Origin: Drosophila miranda
Taxonomy: Eukaryota > Arthropoda > Insecta > Diptera > Drosophilidae
Length of the DNA stretch: 64,000 nt
Assembly (NCBI RefSeq): GCF_003369915.1
Contig: NC_046677.1
Span: 31,018,913 to 31,082,912, forward strand
Direction of reading: 5' to 3'
A program made the position numbers and the translations under genes. Positions 18,349 through 32,400 of the stretch are shown here, piece after piece. The notes below the pieces were generated by a model, which worked only from the letters and a program-made list of their open reading frames with translations, searched no databases and was not told the origin of the DNA. Each line of letters starts with the position of its first letter. The stretch's first letter is position 1.

Positions 18349-19018
18349 CTGGTTTACTATTGTACTTTGCAACCCTTTAATCAATAAATCTTACTTTTGG
18401 TTTGTGAAGAAACCTACAAAAATGCATTATTATCATAAATCATCAATAAACTGAAAAAAAGGTTCTTTGTTTATTCAAAATATGTTAATTTGAATGTTTC
18501 TGCATCATCGTGGGGTACAGGGGCCCAAAGGGATATAATTGCATACATTACATATGTACATATGAATGTACATAAATGTGCAATTTATTTACTTAGCAGC
18601 AGAGTGCAGAGCATATGTACATACATACATAGCAAGATTAACGACTATGTTCATCCATTTACTTACAGAAATAGTAGTTCTAATATGTTTATTACAACAA
18701 ATAACAAAAAAAAAATTTTAAAATTAACGTGTAGAAACTATTTGGTGGTCAGACATTTCGTGCTGGCACACATATGCTTTGAACAAAATATCGGGGGAAG
18801 ACCCAAAATAAAATACCAAAACGTTCTTATACATATAATAGCACTAGCCATACAGTATACTGCACTTTGGTATTTTTTAGTTCATATTTTGTTTGCTGGG
18901 CTGGCAGCACTTCTATTAAAATTGCGAGCAGAGTTGGAAAAAAATCATTTGTCTCGCATTTATTAACAAATATTCGCATAAAATAAAGTCAATTTCTCAT
19001 CGGAATCAAGTAAACGAC

Positions 19019-19579
19019 ATGGGTGACTCCAATAATGATGTAATCGATTTGAATGAAATCAGTATGGACGCTTCTGAAGAAAGCCAGGCCGACGCGACTC
19101 CATTGGAGCATTCGCAGGAGAACAACAACAATCAGATGGAAAACGCAATAACTGAAATTGATGGAATTAACTTTCTGTTGGAAAAGGAGAAACGTAATAC
19201 TGAGATTTTGCTGAAAAAACTCAAAACTCACGACCAATCGACCCAGGTGATCATTCGGAATCTTCAGCTGAAACTGGAGGAGATTAAGAACGGCCGTGCT
19301 CTGATGCTCAACCAACTAGTGGAGAAGGAACTGTCATACAAAATCGACACGGAAGAGTTGACTGCAATTCTCGAGGATCCGGCTGATGACATTACTTGCG
19401 TTATTTGTCTGTCTCCCTGGCAATCGACTGGGGCTCATCGTGTTGTTTCGTTGCCCTGTGGACATATTTTTGGGATGTCCTGCATAAGGCTCTCTATACG
19501 CCACACGAAATTATGCCCGAAGTGCAGACTTCAAGTACAGTTTCCTGATATTCGCTTCATCTTGCCCGGGACCCCATAG
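19019..19579 (+). CDS. Diverged coiled-coil RING protein, array copy 4
   Basis: A 186-aa relative of copies 1-3 with the same N-terminal start (MGDSNNDVIDL) but a much shorter coiled coil (about 50-105). The diverged RFWD3-like RING has C127-x2-C130, C147-G-H149, C155 and C166-x2-C169, with Gly152 at the missing ligand. The tail is PDIRFILPGTP. Its upstream spacer appears identical to those before copies 2 and 3, whereas its body is old and divergent. That makes it the right-hand partner of the unequal crossing-over that built the array. AATAAA is at 19653-19658. An E3 role is inferred from the fold only. Confidence 0.85.
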   Translation: MGDSNNDVIDLNEISMDASEESQADATPLEHSQENNNNQMENAITEIDGINFLLEKEKRNTEILLKKLKTHDQSTQVIIRNLQLKLEEIKNGRALMLNQLVEKELSYKIDTEELTAILEDPADDITCVICLSPWQSTGAHRVVSLPCGHIFGMSCIRLSIRHTKLCPKCRLQVQFPDIRFILPGTP

Positions 19580-19694
19580 ATCATAGGTTTTGATGGGATC
19601 TATTTAAATTGTCAATTCGACAACCATTTTGTAATGATTCCACGATTATTATAATAAAGAACGTAACAAAACAAAATTTTGAAATACACTTGTA

Positions 19695-19938
19695 ACAGTG
19701 AGATCTAACATGAGTAGGGATACAAAATTTAGTGGGTCTAACTCTTATAGTCTCTAAGCACTAGGCGCTCATAGGGACGGACAGACGGACGGATAGACGG
19801 GCAGACATGGCTCAATCGACTCGCCCATTGATGCTGATCAAGAATATATATACTGGGGTCGGAAACGATTCCTTCTCGACGTTACACACATCCATTTTCA
19901 CCACAAATCTAATATACCCCTATACTCCTTTGGGTATA
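19695..19938 (-). mobile_element. Dispersed repeat, 5' part, inverted
   Basis: Read on the minus strand this begins TATACCCAAAGGAGTATA and continues through the AAGAATATATATAC / TCAATCGACTCG / GTCCGTC-rich block to GAGATCTAAC. It corresponds to the first roughly 280 bp of the element at 35443. It lies back-to-back with the 3' part of the same family (19941-20424). It resembles the DINE-1/SGM-type non-autonomous (Helitron-like) repeats of obscura-group flies; family assignment is from memory. Confidence 0.6.
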
Positions 19939-19940
19939 GG

Positions 19941-20424
19941 GCCGCCCTTCCGCCCCCGCAAAGGACGAAAATCTGGGGCATCCTCAAATCTCAGAGACAA
20001 TTAAGGCTAAAGTAACCATATTTGGTATCCGCACTTCTGTTAGATCTCACTATAAAACGTATATCTCCAAATTTCGCCCCACCTCCCTTCCGCCCATACA
20101 AAGGACGAAAATCTGTTGCATCCACAATATTGCAGATTTGAGAAAACTAAAAACGCAGAATCATAGATAACGACCATATCTATCAGATTGCTGAATCTGG
20201 ATCAGATCCGATCATTTTTATAGCCAAAAGGAACAAATCAATTTGCAGTGGCTACGCAGCGACCGACGTCACGCTCAGACTGATTTTCTGTCTCTCTCGC
20301 ACGCACTCTTTGTCGTGTCGTTCAATATTAGCGGCGTCTGCCGGAGGAGAGCAATACTTACTAAGTATCGGGTATAAATGTAGAGTTGCGGTGTCCGCAG
20401 CAACTCACAACGTTCCCCCTCGTT
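19941..20424 (+). mobile_element. Dispersed repeat, 3' part, direct
   Basis: Matches about 36088-36572 of the longer copy: the CAAAGGACGAAAATCTG units, the ACGTCACGCTCAGACTGA block, AGTATCGGGTATAAATG, a GAGTTGC/GCAACTC hairpin, and the end CGTTCCCCCTCGTT. It has no coding capacity. Confidence 0.65.
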
Positions 20425-23400
20425 CGATATAATATTTAGGGTAGAAAACGGCAGCCCGATTTCAATACACATTCATCTATTCGATTCCAACAATCATTCA
20501 CATGTTCGAGTAAACGTAGATTTGTGTAGTTTTTTGACCATAAACCGCAAAACATAGAGGGGCGTACGAGTAAGCACTGTTTTCTGGATTGGCAGCTCGA
20601 AAATGGCATAAAAACGCTACTCGCAAACGTTAAAGCGAAACGAAATGGGGCTCCACGAATGGGAATGAGAGAGAGCCCCGAATATAATAAATAAACTCTG
20701 AAGGAATTCCAATTCCTTGGGGCGTTCATCAAAGCAAAATCTATATCAATCATACGTACACAAACGCATCCACAATCGTATCTGTATCTATTTGATGGAA
20801 AATTGAAACATTATATAAAATATTGGTTTGGCAAGCTCATGCATGGCCATGGCCTACGCCCACAATCCAACATACTACCCACTCGGAAAATTACCCCCGA
20901 AATAATATAACACACACTCGAGGCTGGACAAAAAAAGTGGATTCAATTTAAAGGAATTCAACAGAAGTTATTTCTGGGACCACAAAAATAGGAAGTGCGA
21001 TATCGTTTTCTGGTGACCCAACTTTAAAGATGTTTGTTCGAGAGTTAGAAACACGGCAGCACAAAGGGAAACAGTGGAGCGTGACATTGCTGGAAATGTA
21101 TGCTGCGGAAAATGAAGTCATTATTTCAAGGTAAGTCACGTGGTCGCGATGCTGGCAACCGACTTTTAGACCCAGCTACCGCCGCGGACCCATCCCCACT
21201 CTGGCCAAAAATCAAAGTCACACTTTACCGCTCCCGCAGTCACGGCTGTGTTTCTTACCCTTTCGAGCTGCCGGTCTTTCCCCGACTCTACTCTTTGGCA
21301 AAGTGTCAACGGCAGTCGTGCGTCTCCATCTCGGCCACAGCCACGCATCGTGTCCTCATCCAGAGCCCGACTCTTGACTGCTGTCTCGCACAGTAAAAGA
21401 AGCAATAGAAAACAGCAGTATCGATGTTGTGGCACAGTTGGGTCGCCCTCTGGGTACCCAATGGGCGGCATTTATTCCCAGGATTCCCATAAATACCGAA
21501 CAACTTTTGAGGCTGACTTTAAGGGTAATTGGTTTTTATATGATATGGTATGAGCTAGTGTTCCTCCTTCTAAAAACACTACTTCGGTGGGCGTCAAACT
21601 AACGGGAACTTCACTCATAATACATACGATTACTGGGTATGTAAACGTTCCACAGACTAGCCTTCCTTTTGTCTTCCTGTCTTCTCTTTGCTTCCACCAA
21701 AACCGGGCTGACAATGACATTTACACTTCAGCTGCTGCTTTGCCCAAACTTAGGGTAGATGATGGATAAAGGAACGCAACGTTGACGCTTGTTTTGCTCG
21801 GTCTAGAGTCATTTTTGCAGAATTTATCTCATTAAGCATAAACCAGTTGTAACCATCATTAACCTGACAATATAGAAGGGCTGTCATAAGGCCCAGCCCC
21901 TTTCATTTCAGTTTTATGCATAACGTACTTTCATTGCTTTGAAGAGAAAAGACTTTTTATTTTCAATGGTCAATTAGTTGGTTCCTCATTTTAGGGAGAG
22001 AAGGTTGGCACAGAGGCTACCAAATGAAAATTTTAATAATGCAAATCCTTTGCTGTAGCTGGCGGCTTGTTGCATGCAACCCGTAGTTGCAGTCACCGTC
22101 ATCTGCCACCTGCCTCCCTGTCTTGCCCACACTGTTCAGGACGCCTTTGGCCATGTGCCATCATCGGCTTGTCGTTTTCAGTTTTAGCGTCTGCCCGGGC
22201 CTCGACACAACAATGCCCTAAAAACGCGACCAACTAAGCCTCCGACAACGAGCGCAGAGTTAATTGAATTGTGTTTACTCTATGGGCCAGAGCATGAGCA
22301 TCAGCATCAGCCCCAGCCAAAGCCCCATCTCGTACCCTCAGCAGAGCCACGATGTTATTTTTGGGCTAATATTTTTCTGGGGCAACCTTGCATCAGGGCT
22401 CCATCAAAAAGCTATTTAAGACTCAACTTCATTTTCCAATTTGGGCGCTGAGAAGGTCTAGTGAATTATTTGCCAAAACTTATGTGCATAGATATGTACT
22501 CGGGAGTTGTGCAGAAACTTAGAACTTCCATGAATCTTAACGAAAAATCCACTGAAAGTTTCGGATATTGCATTATTAACTAAACTCAAAGTTCTGGCCA
22601 TTAACAGCGCAGCGTGAGGCACAATAAGGCAAAGTTTTGAGCAGACTTTCCGAATATTAAATCGCGAATTCGAGATTCAACAAAAGAGAACAGTTGTTCA
22701 GCTAATTGTTATAATAATTAGCATAATTAGCGGGCAGGTAAGCTTTCAGTTACCCAAATCAGATCAGACATCGGCCCGAGCTCCACAGACGGGAACTGAT
22801 AGCTTTGCTTTTCCCCCCGGTGGAACCGATGGTCTGTCTATCCGCCGGTTTCAATTACATACTTTTTGATGCTCGTATTAATGTGGACAAAGTGTATCGC
22901 AATCCTAGTTCCCTAATGCGTCAAGTGGCCGCAGGACATTTCCCCCCAGAGGACTTACAGTCTGTGTGGAGTAATTTTGAGCGCGTGCGAAATGCAAAAG
23001 TTTTGCCAAGTGCGCAATGGGCCGATAAAAAGTTTCGATTATAATGGAAATTTTAGGGCTTGCAGCAGACAAGGTCCAGGCTGGTAAACGGGAAATGGAA
23101 TGCCTGGTGCTGAGGGAGCATAAATCGAGAACAGAATGCCACATTTAATTTCCAAGCCATTGGAAACTGGTTCAACTTGTTATGCTGGTCTCCCAGTGTT
23201 CGGAATCTAGAAATTGCTTTAAAGTTGTGATAAACATATTTGTTTCCCCCTCTCTTTGAGTGCCGTCAAACATATCTTTCTCTTTCTTCGAGGGACTCCA
23301 ACAACTCACTTTCTATACCTCTCTCTCTGTGTCTGAGTTTGTGGGTGGCATTACCTTTAATGCCTCTCTGACAGCTTTACACCGCATGATTATGCGAAAA

Positions 23401-26400
23401 TTACGCATACGCCGCATACTCCACGTGCGATTGCTCACATTTGAAGTGTTAAGACCACCTTGTGTAGGTACATGACGGGGCTCACTTCAACTAGAATGTG
23501 CTCTGAGGCGCTAAAATTGAGCGCGACTTTATCAATTTTTTTTGCATGCCTTTTTGCATTCATTATTTATGCATTTAATTTGTCTGAAAAGGCAAAACAC
23601 TTGAAAACAGTTATCATCCGGCGCACAGTGGATGATAAGTTGAAAACCGTGAGTTTACTCTGAAGATTTTCCCCTTTTTCAACAGGTAAAAGAACTTAAG
23701 AATTATTTAAGATACAAATTTTATTTTTCATCCCATGGTGATGGGAAAAATTTACGTTTTCTATGATATCTCTGGGACAAGATGTCCTATGGCCATCATA
23801 AAAAACACATCAGAAACCAATTTTTATGAATACGCAAGTGAAAATCAATAAAACTCGCAACGTTCATGTATATAATATATTCCACATCTGAAATGTCAGC
23901 TTTTCAAAGGAAACACAAATATATGGAGAGACAAGGTATGAAAACAGAAAGATAGGCAGAGAGGAATCGACATTTAAGCACTTTCCGGGCCCACAGAAAG
24001 CGGCGTTATATGAAGCGCAAAATGGGCGCAACAATAAGCCCAAATGTGTCTCCAAAATGGGTTTTGGCAATCTAATCAATAAAATGGGAACTCAGATATT
24101 TGAATGCCGATAAAAGGCAGGAAGTTCAAAGCTCAAGGCAGGCACAAGGTTGATGAAATCCATTGATATGTGAAATAATTTGACGTTTGATTAAAATAAA
24201 ATTAAACGGGCACCGGAAAGTCTCCCTGCCCTTTGAAGTGGGTCAAAAACTGATGTCAGATAAGATTGATGAAAGAAATAATTAAAATGATTTATACTGA
24301 CTGCAATGGGAAATCGCTTACCATTTGAGTAAAAACTAACACTTTCAATCGAATGACAGCTGTTTTCAATATAAATTAAATATAAAAAATTCCTCACTTT
24401 TGGTCAGTATCCGCAAGGATGGAGCTTATGCCCTGTCTAGGAATTAGACATTTGAGGTTGATTGATTTCCGTTTAAATGGATTTGCATATATTTTCATTT
24501 GTCCAAAGTCGCGACCCATGCTGTCCATTCCTTCCGTCTTATCTGGCTGTTTTCCCCAAGTGCCAAATGTCTATTGGGCAAACTTTGCTCTTCAAGTTGA
24601 ACTTGATCGATATTCGATTGAATGAGAGTGGACAGCGGACCTCTTTCTAAACGCTGGAATATAAACTGCAAGTCATGACCGTAAAAATCAAGAGCTTGGC
24701 TGTAAAAAGTGTTTGTATTGAGTATAAGAATCGATACAAATCATGGCAATGCGCTGCATTCGCAATTTTTGCTGCTGACGGCAAACGCAATTTATGCGAT
24801 TCTTATTTGTTCGAGTTTTCTTTTTTGGCAATGACCTTAGCTTACCCTGTGGCCTCTGCAGGCCAAGTATCGGCAAGACTCAACTGGCAAGTGGAGAGCA
24901 GAGCAGAGGGGAGAGATGCGAAAGGATGCAATTCTGGGGCTTGAGTATTTGTGCAGTAAATGAGCCGCGCAGCCGAGTTGGGGAAGCGGATGCTGGATGC
25001 TACTTGACTTTTATGGCTCTCCGGGAGAATCCCCTTCACTCCTTTCGCTTCATTAGCCATTAATTTAAGGCGCCTGTAGACAAAAACCTTTCAATGTCTG
25101 GGCGTGGGCGTAGACGGCAGGGCACGGCAGCTTATGGTGGAACTAGCATTAAATTGTGGCATGTCTGGCATGCTCGAATGAACCTCGCGGGGAAATCTCA
25201 TCGACAAGGCCAATATGTGCAGCAGAAACTTCCATCTCTGTCCTAGTGGGGCAGTATCATAACAGAAGAGTAAGTATCTTCAAATAGAACAGACTCAGAG
25301 ATAAGATATTTTACATGTTATTTCTAGGAAGTAATTATTCGCTATCATATATAGAATAATAATGCTAACAGAATATACTTTTTTTAATTCATGCTCCTGA
25401 CAGTCGCAACGACATAACTCAAGGTTTGCTGAACAAAAAACGAAACCTTTTCCTTCCCAGAAAAGCAGCAAATAATCTATTAGGTTTGGAAAAACACACA
25501 TCCAGCGACAGCAAATGGACAAAATACGACACAAAAACATCAAATGGCAAAGAAAAACAACTGTAGAATAAGAGGAGGAGAAATTGTAACAAATAACAAG
25601 CAGAAGCAGGGGCAGAAGCCGGAGCAGAAGGCAGGGAAGTGCAAAATCAAGAGGCAACAACAACGTGGCATCGTCGAGTATTCAGCTTTAGAATGGAAAG
25701 GACCCGACCCATGTAGACAGTGCGAGAAAACAGTGGCAAAACATGTCTCACTACACGAATTTGCGGCAGTCCGAGACAGGAAAATAAAATCCGGACAAAC
25801 GCTACAGATATTACGACTAGAAGATACCTGTGAAACCCATCCACATATAAGTTAGAAAATACTGCCAACAGGAGTTTCCTTTGCACTGAGCTCGTTGACA
25901 ATAAAATCATTAATTAAAGTCTGTAAACTAACAGCTAATACACTCTTGGTCTGTTAGAGTACCGGGTATGACGACGGCGGGCAGGCAGGAAAATTAGTTT
26001 TGTTCTGCCGAATGTAGGAGTAGCTAGCCGTGTTTGCGGGTAAAAACTTTGGCCGAAATGAAATGGGCAAACAGAGTCAGGGGCCCGGTGGGACCAGGCC
26101 TCCGAGGTGAACAGATGCAGGAGCTCCTGATACCGATACTGATCCAACTCAATTCCAGGGCGGACTCAATAGCCGTGCAAGTGTACACAAAAATGTCAAA
26201 GTAGTGCAGGCCTTGAAGTTGTCTCCAGCTTTTGTTCTCTTTTTCTTTTTTCTTGCGTTTGGTTTTTGTCTATCCGAATGCTGACAGGCTTTAGCCGACA
26301 GGATGCTGGAAATTCGAGAATTTATTTAGCAAATAAATATATTGTGATGAGGCGATTCCCCTGCGAGCATTCGAATAAAAGGTATAAAAGATTTGCACTT

Positions 26401-29400
26401 GGAAGCCAGGAGAAGAAGTTCATCAATGATTTGGGTCAAACGACCGAGTACTACCGTGAATATAAAGTTTTAAAATATGTGGGCTACAATTCAGTGGAAG
26501 TCGGTCTCAAAATTTATTACATATTTGGTAGAATCGTTGACAAGTTTTGCACATATATGTAATTGCATGCAAATGGCTTATTAATATTTATTAGGGGTAC
26601 GATGCAAGGGTATGCATGAAATTTAAGATTAGTATTACAGTATGTCCCTGGGGAGTGAGAACGATAGAGTCTTAGGCAGCCCCATACCGCGTTGCCTTGG
26701 CTTGCTACTTAGTTTAGCATAAAATTTTAATTTTAATTGCTAGCATGTGCGTGGCAGTAATGCCGAAGGGTTGACAGGCCACACGCCATGTCCTTACGGC
26801 CATCCACAATTCCCCCATCCTGTGCCACTTATTTTGTTCATTAATTAAGCTTTTAATTAAACTTTTTCCCGTATAATGCGAGTGCGTAAAGTTGATTAAC
26901 TTGCAGCAGCCAAGCCAGCCCCGCACGAGGGTGTCAATGTTTAATGCATGCCACCAGAACAAATCAGAAGCCGAGTGTTGCCCGTCTGCTTTAGTGCGGA
27001 AATTTATATGAATTTTTCATCTCACCCATACAGAGCATCGTCATGGAGCTGGCATAAAGAAATTACCTGTGTGCCCGGAGCCCTCGTGTCGTCATGTCTT
27101 CGCCGTGCAGTGAAGATTGCATTGGGTGGCCGAAAGGGGTTTCTGTATAATTTTTATGTATGTACAATTATTCATATATCGATCGACAATCCACCAGACA
27201 CCATCGCCCTGGCCCCCGGCATTGGAGTGAGAGTATTTTCATTCAATGGCTGCATTCTCAGAAGCTGATGGAAATTAAACACCTTTGTTGGATATGTCAC
27301 GGCCAGTTGCAAAGTAAAACAATCGGAGAGTCGCATTTAATTGGATTGAGTCCTTAGCTGAAATTGCTTTCCTTTTCTTATAAAAACGGGATATATGATT
27401 ACTCCATGTAAGAAGGTGGCTAGAAATTAGAATTGCCATTAGGTCCATCGAAGAAAATAACAATGTTCAGTTTCGCTTGACACCTTTTCCAATATTTAAC
27501 AAGTCCGTTAATAATTAATAATGGTCGAGGGCGGCCATCAAAAGTGGACTCTCGAAAGTGCCGTCAGTTAAACTCAATAAATCGGCTTAAAATCTTTTGC
27601 TAGTTTTAATGGCCGCCATTACCCGTGAATGGCACCTGACAGCTTATTAAAATGTCAAAGAGGCACACTTTGGTCTCTTTTCTGGACAGTTTCAGAAAGG
27701 AAACTTAATTGCCAATTGCGGCGTTGTTTGCTGCCGTGCATGCGGCACAAGGCTGCAGTTCATCAGTGTGCCAGCTATAATTTATTCACCTCCATCGGCC
27801 CGGCACACACTTTCTCTCAGCTTCCCAATTTTTTGCTCGGGAGAAAACATCACGCCATGTGCTCCTCGCTTGGGATAATTTCTTTTGCATTATTCGTTTT
27901 TCTCTGCTCTAAGCGGATTACAAATTGTACAAATGATTTTTAAAATGCTACAACACGTTGAGCTTTACAATATAAATATAGAATCAAATAAAAGGCATTT
28001 TCTGGGTCGACTTGCCAATGCTCTTGGGCAGCATCATTTCTGGTAAGCTATTGTGGCAAAAAAACTCAGGAAAATCGAGAGAGTTCAGCAGTTTACGGCA
28101 TATTTCTCGTCTTGAATTCCAGAAATGCTTACAGGAATATTGTTTTTAATTGAGTCTTTGAGTTGGGGTTTGTTTCTGTGGTTTGTGAAAAAAGCCATCC
28201 AAAGGACTTCAGCAAATGGCACAAACTTGTTTTCAACTTTTCCATCAGTTTGTGGAATGAAATTGAAAATAACTTAATGATGAACCAGACAGAATTAGAC
28301 AGTAGCCGCAGAATTCGTTAGCGAAGCATTGACAAGCTACACCTGCAAATGCAATTACCCTAGCCCCAAAAAGGCACAATAGCCATGTAAGTGTCATGTA
28401 AAGCGCAGCATTTGTGGTGCTCAACGTGCTGGCCGTTTCATTTTTCCATTTGGCTTACATGATTTATGACCAGTGCTTTTCCTCGTGTAATTAAAGGTTC
28501 AAACGATGACGGCTATGATATGTCAATTAGTGACGCCCGCTTAACCCTGATTAATGTAAATAAAATAGTAATAATTTTTTAAAGCTTAATTGATTGAAAT
28601 TAAATCACGATGCATAATGCCTCCGAGGGTCGGATAATTCAAAGGCAGGAAAATTTATTCCAGATTATTTTTGTCGATTTAAACGCCACTTGATAAAATT
28701 TGCAATGCAAACAAGGATGGGGGCTGCAAATGCAATGCAAATGCAGTCACCGGAAGCGGAAGCGTAGCCTGCAGCGCGGTTTGGCAGTAGCCCCGAGGCG
28801 CGTTTATCTTTTGCTCAAACATTTTGCCGCTTTCCGTGTTTCCGAACTTTTGTGCGGTTCTTGGTTTGCATTGCTTCTTTTTTTGCCTCTGTTTTTTCGC
28901 TGTGTGCAGATGTTTGGCCCTCGCTGTGGACCAAGGCTTGTAGATTCGCTCGGTCTGCACGGGACAGTGCGGGAGTTGAAATTTATACATATGTCGGTTC
29001 GGCTTAATTGGCACGCCCTCTTCAGGAGAAGTGTGTATGCAATCGTTTGACTTTTTATGTGATGAGACATTGCCAGGGGAATTGAATCATAAAAGTGTTG
29101 CAAATGACACGGCAAATTAACAGCAGCTGCCGTTGCGGGTCTCTCTCTCTTCCTCTCTATAAAAAGCCAGAGAGCGGAGTTCATTATTTATGGGATGGGA
29201 ACCCTTTCGGTTCCATCTGCTGCTCTTGGTTAGCATATTGCGTAGTTTTGTACTCTGTTTTTTTTTTGTTTTATGAGCGACTCAGAGAGTTTGAAAAGCC
29301 ATCAACTGCAGTAATGCTGTCGGCCCGGAGCAAGGGCCATCCATCCGTTCATCCGCTCATCCGCTAGATCGTCCGTTCCGTCCCTGGCGCGTTGGTGCGT

Positions 29401-32400
29401 AAGTGCTGCTGGCTATAAAAAATGAAATGCCATCTCTGCCCTGATATGCTCGTACATGTGTATGCATGTGGATACTGGCTGGGTGTTAAACAAAGTAACA
29501 CGCTCCCTGACATTCGCCTTGATATATCGAAGTCAACAGCAGCGCTCCGGATGAATATCCTTAACGGCAGCCACGCAGCTGTGCCTGCAGTAAAATAGTT
29601 GAAATTTGTATCTCCCTCTCTCTCGTATGCTTGGTTGTGGGATACATAGCTCCGAGACTCATGATAGATGTGGATAAGTCCAAATGTTACAGGATAAAAG
29701 ATGCCAGGGAATACTTTGGCCAAGATGGGACTAGTTTAAAAGAGAGCTTGGTAAAGCTACAAATGATTTCCTGTTTGATTTAAGTGTTGGTTAAGTGCTG
29801 TATTAACTTTATACTTGTTTCAGTGGGTAGGGATAGAGTGGCCAGAGACCAATTCAAGAGAGTGATTTGTATAGCTCCAACTGACATATTTCCTTGGTAT
29901 CCCAAGGAGGGTAAAAGAATCCAAGAAATAGTTTGTTGCCGATTATTTAAAGATACATAAACGATGCTTTTCCTAACTTCCTTAGTTATTCCTATTGGTC
30001 TAAAGATAAATACTTGTTTTCAGGCCAACAGCAAGATGCTGACTTCAAAGGATTCACTGCCCGAAGTCTCTGGCAATTCAACTCTTTAAACAAGGATTTC
30101 CACAGCTTGGACTTCATTTCATGGAATACTCGAACTATGTGCATTCTTATGCTTGAATATTAATTGTGGCACTGGCTGTCAAAATTTCCTGGCAACTGTT
30201 CTCTGGCCCTAGGCCCTCTGGCTCTCGAGTGCATCGAGATAACAATATATTTTGAGTAGGAAATTCATTTTCAGTTTCAACCTCAAATGTCACAATTCTG
30301 CAGGCAGCAGCCTCCGTCATTTCTCTGCGGGCAGGAAACTCTGAGCAGACTTTAGCACGTTTTTGTGGTAGCTACAAATCCCAGAACCGAACAGGCACGC
30401 TCACACCCGCACTCCGAACTGGAGAAGTTCTGTCCAGACAAGGGTTTTGGGGTTGAGGGCTGATTGCGAGTGTGGGTTGTATTTAAATGATTTCATTAGA
30501 GACGCGCGTGTCCGAGTATCCCGGGAGTATCATCGCATGTAACACATTACCTTAACTTATTTATCACCGAATTTACCAGCCCAAGGTCCTGCAACCAGCC
30601 CCAATCCGGTGTGTAATCGAGCGCCGGGCCTCGAATCGCTTTGTGTGACTTTCATACGTAAATAAGAGGGTCTCAGGCCCGGACCAGACTTCATCTTGCC
30701 CACTGGCTGCTGCTCCTTTTGTGCCTGCGTTAGCAGAATTTGTTAATTTCATTTGCCCAGTTTGCACAGGATTTACCGACCTTTTCTTTCTGTGGCTCGT
30801 GTTTGTTTCTGGCGCTGCTCGCCCCTTCTAGCCACTCCACTTTCTCCCCTCCGGCATAGCCCCCGTCTCGGCTCTTTCTGTTTAGTCTTTTGCTCTTTTG
30901 TGTGTGTGCAAAACTCACTTGTAATTATGTTTGTCCTTTAATTGTGCTCATTATGCGTGTGCTGATTATGCCATGCCCCAAGTGGCTCAATTAATGTGCA
31001 TGCCGCACATAGAGTCACACAAATGTGTGCCATGCATAAAGTCGGGCCAAAGTAAAGCATGCGTGCTCAGTGCTAAAATCTAGGCCATTTTTCGATATTC
31101 AGATGTGAGATGTACAGTGTGTACAGTGTAAGGTACATATGTACATATAGCATTTGGGTAGATCTATGAACCAGGCAAAGGGACCGATCTAGCTGTGCTC
31201 TTCTGCATGAATGAGCGAAGACTGTCATGGACACTGGAGAAGCTAAAGATTTGTGGAGTAATCATATATATGAATATGTAACCTGAAGCTATCATTGGAT
31301 TGAATAAACCAGAATCTGATAATTTCTGCATTATTTCCAAAGAAATAACTAAAACCAAGCATCGTGTATCTCTTGATCGGATTTCTGGCAACGACACTGA
31401 CACCTACACATTTTCACTTGTACACTCATGCTTGTACCGAACAAAATTCAAAATTCCTTAAAGCTTGTTTGCCTAGAAAATTGTATTTACCTCAGCCCCA
31501 TCCTCAGCCTCAGCGTCAGCCCAAACATAAAGCGCTGCCCGCTGCCTGCCACTTTGCCAGAGGAACAATACTTTGGGCAAACAGAACAGAGCAGGCGGAA
31601 CGGAACCCTTTCGGAAGTAGCCCCATCAGCCCTTCGCCTTCCTCGGGACACAAAAGGGAAATTGGTTTGGGAAATAATTGAAAATATGTTCGATGGAAAT
31701 ATTTTCCAATGGCAGAACACGGACATGAACTGTCCAAAGGTGAAAAGCAAATGGGCGAAATCAACTCAATTATTAACGAAGCAGCGGAGGTCGGCTCGCA
31801 GCTCTGGGAAGGTGAAAAGCAAAGTTGAATTTGGGTCATGGGCCAAAACTTTTCATTGGACGGTATGAAAAATGCCAATATGATAAGGGATTTTACCAGT
31901 GCCAGCCGTCCGTCCACCTTCCTGTGTCATAGATAATTATATTGTCCCAAATGATAGCATAGCATAGGTCAGGATCTACTTACATCAGTATTTATTAAAT
32001 TTGTATAAAAAAGGATGCACAGGTTGGAACGACAATTGCATTAGACCTTATAGTTGTGGTGGACAATAAAGTGAGGCAGAAAGAACCTTAAAATCCCATA
32101 CAAGTTTCGAGACCCATCTATAACGGGTATCTCCTCTATCTATCCCTTCAAAACATGAATATGAACCTAAACCTCTAGAAAGACATCAGAGCTGCCTATC
32201 GCAGCGAGTATCCCGGCAATAAAAAATCTGGCATCTTAATCAAATATTCAAAGTATGAAGAATGAGGCTATTGGCCTTCCGCAACGCGACGCATCGCATC
32301 GAACATCGTTTGGAAAACAAAGGCAGTTAACTTATATATGTACTTGTACACAAATTGCTGGCAAATATGCGAACAACATGAATAAGTTTAGGACTGGTAC

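Larger units (their letters stand above)
16053..19018. repeat. 1483-bp tandem repeat units of the RING array
   Basis: Gene starts lie at 14570, 16053, 17536 and 19019, exactly 1483 bp apart. The unit is one RING gene plus its 670-bp 3' spacer. Units beginning at copies 2 and 3 appear identical. Unit 1 differs only at its first bases and by one seen substitution. The last spacer leads into the diverged copy 4. Confidence 0.93.

Noticed and set aside
25544..25855. 103-codon basic frame
   Set aside because: Purine-rich, low-information sequence without motifs or promoter/splice context.
31428..31868. 146-codon plus frame
   Set aside because: Overlaps other long frames on both strands in a locally GC-rich stretch. 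No domain, no splice signals, irregular composition.
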